Below, piece after piece: positions 11,506 to 23,879 of a DNA stretch of 64,000 bases. A model generated the notes under the pieces. That model was not told the DNA's origin. It did no database searches and saw only the letters and a list, made by a program, of their open reading frames with translations. The DNA is taken from the NCBI GenBank assembly GCA_036346255.1, contig CM070622.1, positions 20,796,751 to 20,860,750 of the forward strand. The letters are read 5' to 3'. Position 1 is the stretch's first letter; each line of letters starts with the position of its first letter. A program made the translations under genes and the position numbers. The DNA comes from Ampelocalamus luodianensis (taxonomy: Eukaryota; Streptophyta; Magnoliopsida; Poales; Poaceae).

Positions 11506-12932
11506 TTTCTGTATTGATCTCTTTAGACGATGAGCATCTAGCTCTCAGTAGTGGACTAGTGCGTGCGTGACAGGTAGCAGGTAGCTTTTCCCACCGCGCG
11601 CCGCGCTTCGGCAAGACGGCGGAATTCTCGGCGGAGGCACTGGACCGGACGGAGAAGTTGCTACCGGACTGAATCCGGGTGAGGTGAGGAGCAGCGCGGT
11701 GGAGACGGAGGAGAGCGCGTGGAAGACGGCCAATTTGATCCCCGACAGCAAGGGATGAGCTGCATGGCAATTCTCTTGAACTCATCCAAGCCTCGGTGCG
11801 CCTTAAAACACGTGTTTCCCAGAGGTTCAAAATGGTCATTGGCACATTACATATCAGCACATAGGTGACCCAAACAAAATTACTAACAGTTCAGAAGCAA
11901 GAAAAACAACTTTTGAGACTGCACCAAGTCAAACTGCGCCTTATAAAAATCAACGGAACGACTACTTATCAACTATCAACCGAGGCCTGGCATATGCCAA
12001 CGCTAAGCCTTGGTACTTCATGTTCCCATCAAACCGAACGCTCAATCAGAGAACAAACAGATGGACTTCTCTGAGGATGCAAAACACAACATGCCCAGAT
12101 TTTGAATGCAGGAAGAAATGAGTGTACAAATGACACATGTAATCGAATATCCTGCTGATTGACTTGTATGTTCGGTGAAAACTCATCCTGAGAATTTTAC
12201 ATTTGTGATGATAAGCAGATTTACCACACTCATAAAGAAAACCCCCGAAAACAGAACACCATACATGCTAACTAATGGGGCGCGCAAATAATTCCCTTGA
12301 TAGAACTGCATATTTGAAGCATCCAGTGGTAGTTTGTGTTGCCTTGCTGGTTTTGTAGTCACTGCAAGCACTGCAAAGTAAAGGAGCTTCTTAAACAAAC
12401 ATCAAATGCTTTGAATCTATTGCAATGGAACAAGCAGCAGAAATGGGGATTTACAAGGCATACACTCTGCTAGGAAATATACAAAGCACACTAAAACATA
12501 ATCCTTTCCACACAATTATAACCTTGCCCTTCTGTGCTACAACACATGCTCAAAAGAATGGTCGAGTCCCCAAGAAAAGGGAACTAGGGAAGAAAGAAAA
12601 GTAATGTTCTCCAGTTCTTTGTAAGATCGTTAACAGAAATATTTCTGTTCATAGACCTTTCAAACATTCATTTTTCATAATAAGGAAAATTGTCTAATTG
12701 TAAGCATAAACATGACTTCCTTACATAAAAGGGTCTAAACCAAGCAATCAATTACTCTTAAAATCCCATCTTCTTCATTGTACAGCTTAATTGTATGCTA
12801 ATCAGCTAAAAGTATGGTATATTGATGAACTGACAAATAGGGATTCTTTTTTTTCATTAACTCAAATTATAACGATTAATTGCACATGGGGGCATGAAAC
12901 TTACCCTTTCAGTAATAACTCTGAATTTTTCA
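11506..12932. other. Spacer and likely 3' UTR downstream of the Sel1-repeat gene
   Basis: No gene could be supported. 11560-11760 is GC-rich and open on the minus strand with a Ser/Pro-rich product. 12183-12398 has a 71-codon minus-strand frame with one hydrophobic stretch. The rest is AT-rich. Part of it may be the 3' UTR of the minus-strand gene ending at 12933. Confidence 0.4.
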
Positions 12933-15900
12933 TTATTTGCCTGTGTCCTTAGCATCATCTGAATCTGAGTCACTAGCATTGTATCCTACAACAAAACGAC
13001 CTGTTAGGTCCAGCAAACAGAACTACACTAGCAGTTTTTACATTAGCAGGTTGAAGATACTAAGGGCCTTTGCATTCTCGGGGGAGAGAGAGAGAGAGAC
13101 TGAAGGGCCCTTGAATGTAGACAGGATATATATACTAGACAGCAGAAGGCTAACCTGGGCGTTTATTGCTGACTTTCCAGACTGTAGATCGATATCTTGA
13201 TGCTTTCTCCATCCAAATTCTAGCCTATATAATGAAGATGCTATTGGTTAATCAATTAAATTTTTGTAGCAATACAACAGAAAGAAAGAAGAAGAATGCA
13301 TGAAATTCAATAGAAATAAGAAACAGAAACCTTGGTAAGAACACTCAATGAGTCAATGACTGGTTTTTCACTAATTACTTTTCAATTCAGAGCAGCTCGC
13401 ATTTTCCATCAATTGAACTCCAAACCTATTCTATGTTGTTGTCAATCCTGCCAGGCTCAAGTGCACAACATAAATTTGGTAAATTCATAGTTAATTCAAT
13501 CTCATATATTTTAAACTTCAGTTTTTCCCTAGGCATCTATTTGAGCTCCTGGTATTCACTTTTCTATTACAGGGTCCTGGGCAATCAAAGAAGGTGTTCC
13601 ACATTTTCACACACTAGGAATATTCTGTTTTGCTTTGTACTTCTGTAGCTATAGAATGTAAATGTCAATCACCAAAATTGGCCTATATGATATGGCAGGA
13701 CTAGAATACCAAGCAGTGTTTCTGTCAGTATCTTAACCATGCGAACACAATTGCACAAGAAGATTTATGAACAATTGATTAAAAGCAAAAGCAGAGTAAC
13801 ATGTAGGATGAATCTGGCTCCTCCATCCAGTGGCGGACCCAGGACTAAATATTAGGTATGGCAGCTCGTCGCCGCCTTGTCAGGTGCCTCCTCCTCAGTG
13901 GGCGTGCCAGCCGCCACCACCTCCATGCACGCCACTAGAGCTTGGTCACTAGGCCTCGCTCGATGGCTCCATATAGTGTGTCGCTCAATGAATTAATAAT
14001 AAGTTCAAGTTCTCACAGCTCCATATAGTGTGTCGCTCAATGAATTAATAATAAGTTCAAGTTCTCACGTTTTACCTGCTTTATTTCTCAACTAACCTTT
14101 TTTTCAGAGAACCGCCGGCCGCCCCAAGTCCTCCAATGGCTGATTGGATTAGGAATAGTATCAACTTGATTAGCAAGTTATTATCTTTAGAAGATAGAAT
14201 CCTATCTCCTTTAGTCATTTTGCTATCTTCACTAGTTGGAAAGCTTAGATTCATAATTAGTCTCTCTCATCTAAAGTTCATCATCCCAGTCTATGTCTCT
14301 ATGATATCCTCGATCTCCTAAGATCCCTTCCCTTCAATCGTGCCGTCCTGACCCTCCTCGGTACTGCCGTACTGTAGTTACCAACTAAGATTATCACAAT
14401 TATCTTCAAAAGAAAATAAAAGTTTGAATGGTAATTTCAGGCAGGAACTGATCAAACTCGAACATCGTGTTTAAATTTGACAATCCAAATCATGGTGAGA
14501 AAAAGACTGGTGGTTCCCAAGTCCCAACTATTTCCTTGCTTGAGATGAGTTTGTTTTGCCGGCCCAGGAACACTTAGATCCCCAAGGCCCAAAAGAACCC
14601 AACCGGTAGAACAATCCAGCATGGTAGCAACCAAAACCTTCGTTTTCTCTCCATCCACACTCCAGAGGCTTTCACTTCCGAAAAACTCGCAGAATTCTCT
14701 GTCCCAGTTTCCCTCCGGTCTCCGCCGGCGGCGGCCACCTCGCCGTTCCTCAGGTTTTCTTCCTTCCTTCCTCTCTTTCCCTTGGTCCGTGCAGCTACTT
14801 TCTCTCCTATTTTTGTCATTTCCACTGGTTTCCAGTAGCTCCTGGGTTTCCAAGAACAAGAAACCGCCGCTTCCGCTAAGGAGGAGGGGATGGGTGGTGT
14901 TCCCGGCCGGCGGTAGCTCTGGCAGACGCCAGAGCTTGCCAGAATGCTGGGTCCGCCCCTGCCTCCATCCTTCATGTCCTCCAATTAAGAAGGAAAATTT
15001 ATGATTATCCACAGCATCCAGATTTTGCTTTCTTTTTTCATTTGGCTGCCAATCCTGTTACATGCTCAATTGTGCGATGAAAAAGGTTATAATTCGTCCA
15101 TTTTAAAAAAAGTTATAATTCTATTTGCATGGAACAAGTTGGCATGCAAAATGTATCGGTAAGTACATCGGTGAGCAACTGTGCAAGCTCAACTAAACTG
15201 ATTCCTCCACTGACAAGCATTGTATTGGCAAATATAGCAAACAAGCTCACAACCCACCTAAATACATAGAGAAAATTAAGTATTTGCCACTCCAAAGGTT
15301 GTAATCAATTATTTGCCATACTAGTTCATTAGAGAAGTTTGGGCGGTTGCATAATAATTATGATGCAGAGTCTAATAATCTATAAAATTTAGCACAACTG
15401 TAACAGCAACATATCAAATTCTAGCCAACAAATCCAAATCTAAATACACTGATCCAAACCGAAGCCATCAAGAATCATGAGGTATCATATTAAGCAAGTA
15501 TCGAGAACCAAGACCTAAAAAAAGGCGGCTCCTTTTACTCCAGATTCCAGAAAAAAGCCAGAAGGAAAGCGACGAGAGAGCTCACCTTGTGCTCGTTCTT
15601 GTTGACGCCGTAGCCGCTGCGGTACATCTGGCCGACGAGCACCTGCATGGCGGTGTCGCCGGCCCGCGCGTCCTTAAGCGCGTCCTGAAACCACCGCTTC
15701 GTGCAGTCCGAAACCACCTCGGAGAGCGGCATCCGCTCGTCCTCATACGTCCCGAATGGCGCGTTCAAATCCCGCACCTCGGCCCGTCCGGAGCTGGCCC
15801 CGGCGGCGTTCCTGGGAGTATCCAGCGGGGCGGGCGGAGGGTTCGCCGCCTTGCCGGCCGCAGGGGAGGAGCGAAGGTTGTGGGCGTAGGGACGGAGCGC

Positions 15901-15936
15901 GGCGGCGATGGCGGCGGCCGGGAGGCGCTTGCCCAT
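12933..15936 (-). CDS. Sel1-repeat-like small protein, three exons
   Basis: Exons on the minus strand are 15936-15586, 13224-13155 and 12985-12933. Phases (0, then 1) and GT-AG sites agree and give 157 residues. The N terminus (MGKRLPAAAIAAALRP) is Ala/Arg-rich and could target an organelle. Residues about 84-130 (WFQDALKDARAGDTAMQVLV, then GQMYRSGYGV and, across the intron, ARIWMEKASR) form one Sel1/TPR-like helical repeat. The tail is acidic (SDSDSDD). Sel1 repeats act as protein-binding scaffolds; the partner of this plant-type family is unknown to me. The 2.4 kb first intron contains a hAT insertion. The start was chosen as the first ATG of the GC-rich exon, with the repeat in frame. Confidence 0.8.
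13828..14961. mobile_element. Non-autonomous hAT element, 1134 bp, in intron 1 of the Sel1-repeat gene
   Basis: Terminal inverted repeats are CAGTGGCGGACCCAG and CAGGGGCGGACCCAG (one mismatch). Exact 8-bp direct repeats CCTCCATC flank it at 13820-13827 and 14962-14969. TIR style and target length fit the hAT superfamily. Inside are a 52-bp tandem duplication (about 13967-14070) and a GC-rich block at 14600-14960 that is open on both strands and may be captured host sequence. No transposase is seen. Confidence 0.9.
13967..14070 (+). repeat. 52-bp tandem duplication inside the hAT element
   Basis: The stretch GCTCCATATAGTGTGTCGCT through AAGTTCAAGTTCTCAC is present twice, head to tail, almost without change, so the duplication is recent. 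Confidence 0.9.
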
Positions 15937-16522
15937 GCACAGGTGAGGGTTTCTTGGGAGGGGAGGGGGAGCGGAGGCCGATTGGGGAAGAAGGCAGGGG
16001 CTTTTGTGCGAAAGGGAGGTGTCCTCCGTTGCGAAAGGTGGAAAAGTTGGTGGCGTGGAGGGGAAGAGTTGGAATATAGCAGTAGAAATTTGTTTTCTGC
16101 TTTAGATTTTCTTGGATGTGAAGGAGGGAAGAATCGGCCAGGACCGTGACACCTGAACATTTTTTTTCCTTTGGTATAAAAAATAAAAAGTTCTATGATC
16201 TTTACGCAGTAAGTGAAAGTAGGTATAATTAGGTTTAGTTTAAGTAAATATTACATGATTACCCTGCGCCATCTGAAACTCACCTCGCCTGAGTCGTTCC
16301 ATATTTGCAGGATGATCTCTCCTGCATATTCTCGAAAAACAAATTGCAGGACGATCATGCCTGTACATAAGCTCAGTTGCTAACTTGCTTTATTAGCTGA
16401 TTCAGTTTTGTCCAGAACAAATCGATATCTATTTCTGCTTCTTTCTACGTACACTCAAGTTAATTACAAAAATCACACTAGTCCTATGAGGCATAGAGTC
16501 CTTATCAAGCATCAAATTTCAG
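15937..16522. other. Upstream region of the Sel1-repeat gene
   Basis: 15937-16090 is GC/purine-rich and probably the promoter and leader of the minus-strand gene. 16150-16520 is AT-rich, with repeated GCAGGA(T/C)GATC words near 16310-16360. No gene is seen. Confidence 0.4.
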
Positions 16523-16640
16523 GAGGCACATCAGAAGATAGTAAACATATGATGGCATCGTATCTGGTGAACATGAGTCCATTCGTGAATATGTGGGCAA
16601 GACAAATCCGGGCTCTCCATCGTGGGATTGGCGGCCCAGG
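16523..16640 (+). repeat. MULE left terminal inverted repeat
   Basis: Pairs with 32770-32878 in reverse complement, with small indels: GAGGCACATCA at the tip, then a TGGTGAACATGAG/AGGTGGACATGAG block and CTCTCCATCG/CCCTCCATCG. A C-rich run (16681-16715) and CGCGCGCG follow, mirrored by G-rich runs on the right. Confidence 0.65.
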
Positions 16641-16991
16641 GCAAACGCGCGCGCGCAGGTTGAGCGACCGCGAGTTTTGCGCCCCCCCCCCCGCCCCGCC
16701 CCACCCCGCCCGAAAGTCTCAACTTTTGTGTTTCTTCCCCCATTCCCTCAGGAGACAACCTCCTCCACTCTACTCTCGATCCCCAAATCACCCCAGGCGA
16801 GCATGGTGGCACCGCTCCTCTAGCCTCACCGCCTCCCCTTGTGGTCCGTGCAACTCCTTCTCGCTCCCACTAGGGCTCCCCTCCCCAAATCGATTATAGG
16901 GTTTGGGCCTCCACTCCCCCAAATCGATTCTAGGGTTTGACCCTCTACTCCCCCAAACCGGTGACCTGAAGCGTCGTCGCCCTTGAGAGCC

Positions 16992-17575
16992 ATGGAGAAG
17001 AAGAAGGATCGCACGAGGCGTACTCCGAGTGTTCCGCAACAACGACGGCGCCTAGCGGTGGCCTATCTCTCGTGCCATGCCCAAAGTGCCACGAAGATGA
17101 TCTGGGCTATCTCCAGGAGTTCAAAGAATAAAGGAAGAGAGTACTACAAATGCCCTAGAAACGACGGCGTAAGAAACTCTCTTTTCTCGTGATTTTTTTG
17201 GTTTTTTGTATTGCTGAGCGGTGGCACTTGATGCATTTTGATGATGAAACTGTGTGCTTTTGTTTGGTCCAGATGTATTCGGGCGGGTGTGACACTTTCA
17301 TGTGGAGAGACCAGTACATGAGGTATTTGAGTGGGATGCTTCTCGTGGAACAGGAGAGAAGGGAGGATTGTACTGTGAAGTTGAGCAGTGGGAAGGAAGT
17401 TGTTTTCCAAGTCGACCACCATGTATTGGATCATCTAGCTATGATGAATACCTCATTGGATCAGATCAACAAGTCAATCAGGAAATCCACTGCTGCAGAT
17501 GAAAAGTTCAAAATGCTTGTTGTTGCACTTTTTTGCTTACTGGTAGGAATTTGTATTGGCAAGATTGGCAACTGA
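16992..17575 (+). CDS. GRF-type zinc-finger protein with membrane tail (MULE companion frame, N part frameshifted)
   Basis: Two exons, 16992-17168 and 17273-17575, join in phase to 159 codons. The second half of a GRF zinc finger is in frame: KNKGREYYKCP, then after the intron GGCDTFMW. A helical, charged stretch follows, then a C-terminal hydrophobic segment (MLVVALFCLLVGICIG). This layout matches a large, poorly described grass family. The first cysteine pair (VPCPKCHEDDL) is present at 17073-17105 but in a different frame from the rest, so a frame change near 17106 breaks the finger. GRF fingers bind nucleic acid in characterised proteins such as APE2 and NEIL3; here the function is unknown. 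It faces the transposase and lies inside the MULE ends. Confidence 0.6.
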
Positions 17576-17599
17576 GTTTGTATTTGTGTTATTTTCCAA

Positions 17600-18330
17600 G
17601 TCTTCTGTAATGTAAGATGTAGTTTGGCAACTCTCCTGACAATTTGTAATGTGTAAGATGTAGTCTTTTGTAAAGTGGTCTCAATTATGTATAAAATGTT
17701 GTCTCAATGTCTCAATTTTTAGGATATGAAATCTGAAAAACTAAAATATGAAATGTTGTGCACATTCTGAAATGTTGTGTATGGATTCACAAGTGCAATG
17801 TTCACTTGATTCACAAATCTGAAATCTAGACTCACAAGTGAAATTCTTATGCAAATCTGAATTGTTGTGATGAAATATGGGATCTGGACTCACAAGTGAA
17901 AGATTTCTGAACTCACAACAATCTGAAGTATTTGACTATTGAGACTGGAAGTATGGAGACAACAATTCAGTATATATCACTCATTCCTTCTCTCTCATCT
18001 TTGGCCAACCAGGATCATCTATAAAGCCAGGATCATCTATAAAGCCATAAAAACAATCTACAAGGGCAAAGATGAGAGAAAGCATGCATGCATTTAGAAA
18101 GCCAGGAGTGACGCATTCTGTAAGGTTACCAAAAGGGCATGTTTACATCTAATGGAAGATGATGAACTACCTATGGTACTATACATTAAAAAAAACTACA
18201 GGTTTAGCATTAAAAGAAGAAAGAAGAAGTAGCTAGCACAAATCATGAACTATGTCACCTGGATGATGGGGCATGATCACTTTGTCGGAGGCTGCAAATG
18301 AAAAAAAAAGAAGAGCACATTTCATACTGC
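17600..18330. other. MULE interior spacer between the two convergent frames
   Basis: AT-rich, non-coding. It has loose repeats of TCACAAGTG(A/C)AA and TCTGAAAT between 17760 and 17930, and a duplicated CCAGGATCATCTATAAAG at 18010-18045. These may be 3' UTRs of the two convergent genes. Confidence 0.5.
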
Positions 18331-18336
18331 ATTTTA

Positions 18337-18803
18337 TTATAGATTCCTCTTGCATTTGCCTCTAGTGAGATTGTTGGTAGGTGGCAATATATCGATGTCA
18401 TGAGGGATGTCACACTTAAGATATGCTTCAACCTCCTCCACTCTACTCTGTGGTCGGGCAGGAATTTTCTGGTTTATGTCCTGCATAAACTGTTTAAGTT
18501 TCCCTCTCGCATTCTGCATGTAAGGTAGTGAAGTTGTGGCTTGATGTATCAATTCTTCTAAGTCCTTGCACATCTCCGAAGCCAACCTTTTAATTTCTTC
18601 CTTTGTGGGATCTTTTGGTTTTTCCTCAAGAACATTACCATTCTCATCGAACACAACCTCTGTCTTGCAATTTGTAGTCCATCTTTTCAAAACATAATGA
18701 CTTGGAAGCTCATTCAGCAATGCACCTCGTAATAAATGTGATGGAAAGGAATTCTATGAGTGCCAAACAACATACAGGAGCACTGGGCAATCATGGTGTT
18801 AGT
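18337..18803 (-). pseudogene. FAR1/FRS-type MULE transposase, C-terminal part (SWIM end)
   Basis: Read on the minus strand, this joins directly to the frame at 30422 once the gypsy insertion and one GTCAC copy are removed (VRKVIRD / TNTMIAQ). It shows the SWIM-type zinc finger region CSCMLFGTHRIPFHH. A one-base slip near 18730 follows, then the FRS-typical LPSHYVLKRWT and a charged, helical tail. The usual third SWIM ligand (Cys in GIPC) is Phe here. The frame slip and stops elsewhere make it a pseudogene. Confidence 0.82.
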
Positions 18804-18808
18804 GTCAC

Positions 18809-19470
18809 TGACGAGGATTAAAACCTCTATATATTATCTTTAATATATAAAAGACCATACGTCTTCATGGTCGTAACCTTTGAGGTGCACGACCTCACCG
18901 GTCGTAGAGATTCCGGAGGTTACATAATGGGTACCACAGTGGACGAAGGCCCAAGCCAAGCTTCCGGCCGGAGAAGCTACTAAATAGAAGGTAAAACGAT
19001 TCCAAGGTATATTCTCTACCGTATGATGAATGGAACACGTGCATATTCCATCGACGTATCTTATCCAAGACACACGATGAACAACCTCCGATGCGGTTAT
19101 ATGTTTCATAGACATATAACGCCAAGCGGCTGTTTACGTATCAGCAATCACTTGACTCAGGCAGGCGCAACACTTGCATCGAGGCACCTTCTCGGAAATG
19201 CGCCACCTCTTCGAGGGCTATTTAAAGATGGAACTTTGGCGGATCAAGGAGAGAAAAAAAGAGAAGGAAAAAGGCAACAGAAGAAGGAAGATAAAAAGCA
19301 CAAGCCATAGATTCGTGTAATAGTTCTGAGTTAGCAAGAGGGCAGCGAGTCCTTAGGATATACCTTGTAAATTCGGTTTATATTAATAAAAGAGCGGTCC
19401 ATTATTCCACGAGATTTCCCGTCATTTTCTCCTTTCTATTTTCGTAAGATCGGCGTCTTGATCGTCGACA
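18809..19470 (+). repeat. 5' LTR of the gypsy element
   Basis: Starts TGACGAGGATTAAAACC, ends ATCGTCGACA, 662 bp. It aligns end to end with 29760-30416, with many small differences. A TTTAAAGATGG block near 19210 and AATAAAAG at 19385 are candidates for promoter and poly(A) signals. Confidence 0.92.
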
Positions 19471-19570
19471 CCGGGCGCCGTCCGTGGGAAACGCGGCGTG
19501 GAATCTCAGAAAATTTTTCTGTGCTCATCAAATCTTTGTCCATTCCCCGTCTGTGATCGCTGATGCGGTT

Positions 19571-21905
19571 ATGGCGGGAAGTTGGGATGAAGAAAATTGG
19601 TTCGACTTGGAGGACTACGCCGACCTCGACATGGATGCATGTATGCGCGCCATAGAGAAAACGAAATCTCTTCATCATCCTCCTCTGCTAGGCTCGCCCG
19701 GCGTAAATCGCGAACACAACGGATGGATGAAGACACACCGCTTCGATCGATGGCGGTCTCGGAGAAATATTTCCGACCATTCGAACACCCCAAATCCTCG
19801 AAGAGCGGCCCTTTGGACCGGCAAGAAAGGTGACGAAAATTCAACACGCAACCCAAGTTCAACATACCTTTGATGCGATCATGGTTGATAGGTACTCACC
19901 AAATGCTTCTAGTAATTCCGGAGCCAACCGACACTTAGTAGCGGTGTCAATGAAACCTCCATTGGTCGTAAACCAAGTGGGGATGATAAAGCTCGACATT
20001 CGATCGATTCGCGAATCAGTGAGGTCCTTCCAAAACCTCGGAGTGCGATCACCAGCGCTCTCGTCGTGGAAGCTTCTCGCGAAGCTCGAGAGGCTCTCGT
20101 TGATTACGATGGAAGCTCATCGAGGACCATTCTTTGGAAGCACAAGGTCAATGCGATCGAGATACGGATCACAATGTCGTATGCGGTCCTCCACATTGCC
20201 TCGCCACCACGTCCTAATAGAGATGATGCGGGTGGTCAAGCACCAAATGCGGAAGTAGCGAAGCGGTAGATGTTCACCGATTAATACGCTTGATCCTTCC
20301 CAAACCAATGTGAGGACCGGGCAAGATCCACGGAAGGTCGGAGGATGTAAGCCATCGAACACCTTCTTCGGCGAAATCCTCGAGACCTTGGTAACTATAC
20401 AAAACTGCGGCGAGTCGGGATATTTTAAATACTTCGACCTTGCCTGGCGAGACTCGGTTTTGCCCAACTCGCGAGTCAAGTATCGGAGATTATCCAATGA
20501 CAATGCGGCGCCTGAAGCTTATCGGGAGCGAAGGCACCCGCAAAGTCGAACCATGACTTCATCACAACATTCTTCCCAAGCGAAGCCTACATGGTCGCGT
20601 TGGGGATCAATTGACTCTGCGACCACCTCGGCGATTCCGACCAACCGATCACGAGGAGGAGATTATTTCAAGAATCCTCGCCATCGCCGTCGAGACGAAC
20701 CATCGCTGGACTGGTGATCTCGGCATCATCGAGCGAACAAGCGGTCGGCGTTTTACTAACGTCCACGACCGGATCGGGACATTGGAGCATCGACAATGCA
20801 TTTCCTGAAATCGATCTCAACCGATTACAATCCAGGCGCCTTTTCAAAGAAGGCGCCACGAAACTATCACGGTGTCGAGCTTTCTCGTGGGGCTCGGTAC
20901 GTAAGTTGGCCAAATAGATTCCAAGCCAATATGGATAAATTCAATGGGACCCAAAATCCCTTAGAATTTCTCCATATATACACCACCGCTTATCGAGTTT
21001 GCGGTGGTGATGAAAATGTAATGACGAATTATCTTCCTCTGATATTAGAAGGATCGGCCGATCTTGGTTGCTTAACCTTCCGATCGGATCCGTGTATATT
21101 TGGGAGCAACTCTGCGACCTTTTAATTGCAAATTTTGAGTGCGTATGATGCATCGAAAGGAAGACGATCTCCATAGGATCGGCAAAAATCAAACGAGACT
21201 CTCGTGATATATTAAAAGGTTTAACCAAGTCAGTAACTCAATACCGGTCGCGAGAATCTTAGTTATCCAAGCCTTCAAGCGGGATTAAGAAATTGAAGGT
21301 TTACGGAGGATTTAGCTATACATCCTCCACGAACAACCATCGAGCTCTTCGACATGGCTGACAAGTACGCTACGGCCAGTGAAGCGGTCGAGTGGAACGA
21401 AACTGTTGATCGAAAGGATAAGATTACCCAACCCGGCTTAGATAGGGCGGAAAAGAAACTAAAGAAGACTCTCAAGAAAAGAAACATGGCGAGCCAACGA
21501 CAAAGAGGTTCATTGTTCTGAAAAATCTACAAAAGGAAGAAAAGATTATCTTGGTCGTGGCAAGGCCAAAGCTCAGACTAATGGTTACATGAAAAATAAA
21601 AAATGGTGTCCTCTTCATCAGCAAGCAGGACACGATTTGCGCAATTGTCGCGCTTGGCAAAAGAAGCTGGAAGATTATTATGCAGGTAAAGGACCACTCC
21701 CGTCGATTCAAGAGCTCGGAGAAACAAGCTCCAAGAAGGACAAAGATGGTGGCGAAGAGATGGAGTACCAAGAACCTCGGCACACCGTTGATGTGATCTT
21801 GGTGGTCTTCTTGTGCAGTCCAAGCGTCACTGAAAGCCATGGGCGAGAGGTCAACCTTACCGAACCTTCGATCGCCGTTAAACCTTCAAAGTGGTGGAGA
21901 CAATA
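19571..21905 (+). pseudogene. Gypsy gag (broken)
   Basis: Gag forms the virus-like particle of the retroelement. Fragments in several frames: an acidic N terminus from 19571 (MAGSWDEENWFDLEDYADLD), the retrotrans_gag core at about 20931-21060 (FNGTQNPLEFLHIYTTAYRV), MADKYATASEAVEW at 21354, and a zinc finger WCPLHQQAGHDLRNC at 21603-21647 with CX2HX4HX4C spacing. Frames change many times, so no functional Gag is expected. Confidence 0.8.
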
Positions 21906-21944
21906 ATCTCCTTCAAAGAAAGAAGGCGCCTATTCCTTCAACTC

Positions 21945-22260
21945 GACCAGGTAGGTTTCCAATTGTCGTTGAGCCTACTATTAATAACTACAAGGTTAAT
22001 CGGGTTTTGATAGATGGGGGTAGTTCTTTGAATATTTTATTTGCAAGTGCTTTAGAAGATATGCAGATTCCCAAATCCAAGGTAAAACCGGTGAAATATG
22101 CCTTTCACGGCATAGTACCTGGGTCTACTGCTAAACCAATAGGGCACTTGTCCCTACTAGTTACGTTCGGAAAACCCGACAACTTCCGAACAGAAAAAGT
22201 TTCATTCGATGTGGTGAACTTCGAGACTGCATACAATGCAATTCTCGGTCGTCGGCTTTA
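21945..22260 (+). pseudogene. Gypsy aspartic protease fragment
   Basis: An open stretch with the retropepsin active-site region VLIDGGSSLNILF (D-G-G in place of the usual D-S/T-G, as seen in Tat elements) and the downstream ILGRR motif near 22250. It lies between the gag zinc finger and RT. Confidence 0.82.
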
Positions 22261-22639
22261 GCAAAGTTCACGATAGCCACGCATTACGGTTATCGAGTTT
22301 GAAAATACCGGGACCGAAAGGTGTAATCACGGTCGAGGTGATCGAGAAGATAGCCTCGCATGCGATCGGAAGTGTTTAGAGTGGTCGATGAACTTCCGAC
22401 CAGAGAACTAACACCGTTAACATGCGAGTCAAAAGTTCAAGGCGAAGATGACACCAAAACCTTCCGACGGTTGAAAGAGGTACAACTCGATGGGCGCTTC
22501 TCGAGAGGGTGCCAAGATCTTGGTCGGACGGACTCGGCCTAAATAGGAAGAGTCGCTCGTCTCCTTCCTCCGAGCTAATCGGGGCGTATTCGCATGGCGG
22601 CGTCCGACATGCCCGAGTCCCGGGAGGTGATCGAGCATA

Positions 22640-23465
22640 GGCTAGCTCTGACCTAACAAAAACCGGTCAAGCGAAGCTACGGCGTTTACTTTGATCGAAA
22701 AGAAGCAATCGATCGAGATCAACAAGCTTCTCAAAGTGGGTTCATTCGTGAGTCGACCACCCGAGTGGCTCGCCAATCTGTAATGGTTAGAAAAGCCAGC
22801 GGAAATGGCGAATGTGTATTGACTTCTGAGATCTTAATAAAGCTTGTCAGAAGGATGACTTTCCCTTCCTCGCATTGATCAACTTGTAGACTCTACTTAG
22901 GTGTGAGTTGTTAAGTTTTTGGATGCTTACTCGAGTACCACCATATCAATATGAGTAAACAAGATGAAGAAAAACTTCCTTTATCACCCCATATGGTACT
23001 TACTGTTATGTAAAAATGCCATTTGGTCTCAAGAATCTTGGTGCAATATTCCAAAGGTCGATGCAAAAGACCTTTAGCCCTCGGTGGTCGGAATCTTGAA
23101 GCCTCGTTGATGATCGGTTGTTAAAAGCGTCAACGCTGGGAATCATATTCTAGACACGCAGAGACTTTCAATAACTTAAGGCGTTATAACCTTAAGTTAA
23201 ATCCGAGAGAAATGTGTGTTGGAGTTTAGTCGGAAAGCTTCTTGGGTTCCTAGTTTCAGCTAGAGGTATTGAAGCAAATCAACGAAAATCGCGCCATCGA
23301 TCGATCGTGATCAACCACAAAGAAGGAAGTCCAGTTAACGGTTGTATGGCGGCGTTAAGTCGTTTCATAACGCGGTTAGGCGAAAAGGACTACCTTTCTT
23401 TAAACTTCTCGGAAACATGGGATTTTGAATGGACTAAAGAAGCAGCGGCGCCTTTGAAGAATTAA
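22640..23465 (+). pseudogene. Gypsy reverse transcriptase remnant
   Basis: Readable in pieces across frames: PEWLAN at about 22760, FPSSH near 22865, MPFGLKN at 23010-23030, a damaged catalytic region where YVDD is expected (23100-23120), then RRYNLKLNP at 23185 and LGFLVSARGIEANQRK at 23240-23290. Stops and indels are frequent. Confidence 0.75.
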
Positions 23466-23879
23466 AGCGGTACCTTACGAGTCCCCAATCTTAGTTTCTC
23501 CAAGATTGGGAGAAACATTACTAATTTACGTGGTACCAACGCCACAAGCGGTTAGTGGTGTGCTTGGTCGTAGAAACGAGACAATGTTCAACGACCAATA
23601 TATTACGTAAGTGAAGTCTTACATGGACCAAAGAAAGGTATCCGCAGGTACAAAATTGCTCTATGGTCTCCTTATGGCTTCAAGGAAACTAAGGCATTAT
23701 TTTGAGGCCCACAAAGTGGTGCGTACCTAATGGATATCCCCTTGGTCAAGTCTGGGAAGCGAGGAGTCATCGAGCGAATATCAAAATGGCGGTTGAGCTT
23801 GGGGCGTTCGATCTCCATTTTGTCCCACGAGCGACAATCAAGTCTCGAGGCAATAGCGAATTCATTGCGAATGGACAAA

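Noticed and set aside
12183..12398. 71-codon minus-strand frame with one hydrophobic segment
   Set aside because: Too short, no family match, and lies in the probable 3' UTR of the Sel1-repeat gene.
14452..15012. 186-codon minus-strand frame in the hAT element
   Set aside because: Runs across the element's right TIR and target repeat, so it cannot be a single gene; kept only as possible captured sequence.
16514..16522. 9-bp MULE target duplication (aaatttcag versus aaaacgtag at 32879)
   Set aside because: Only 5 of 9 bases agree, not better than could arise by chance in AT-rich DNA.
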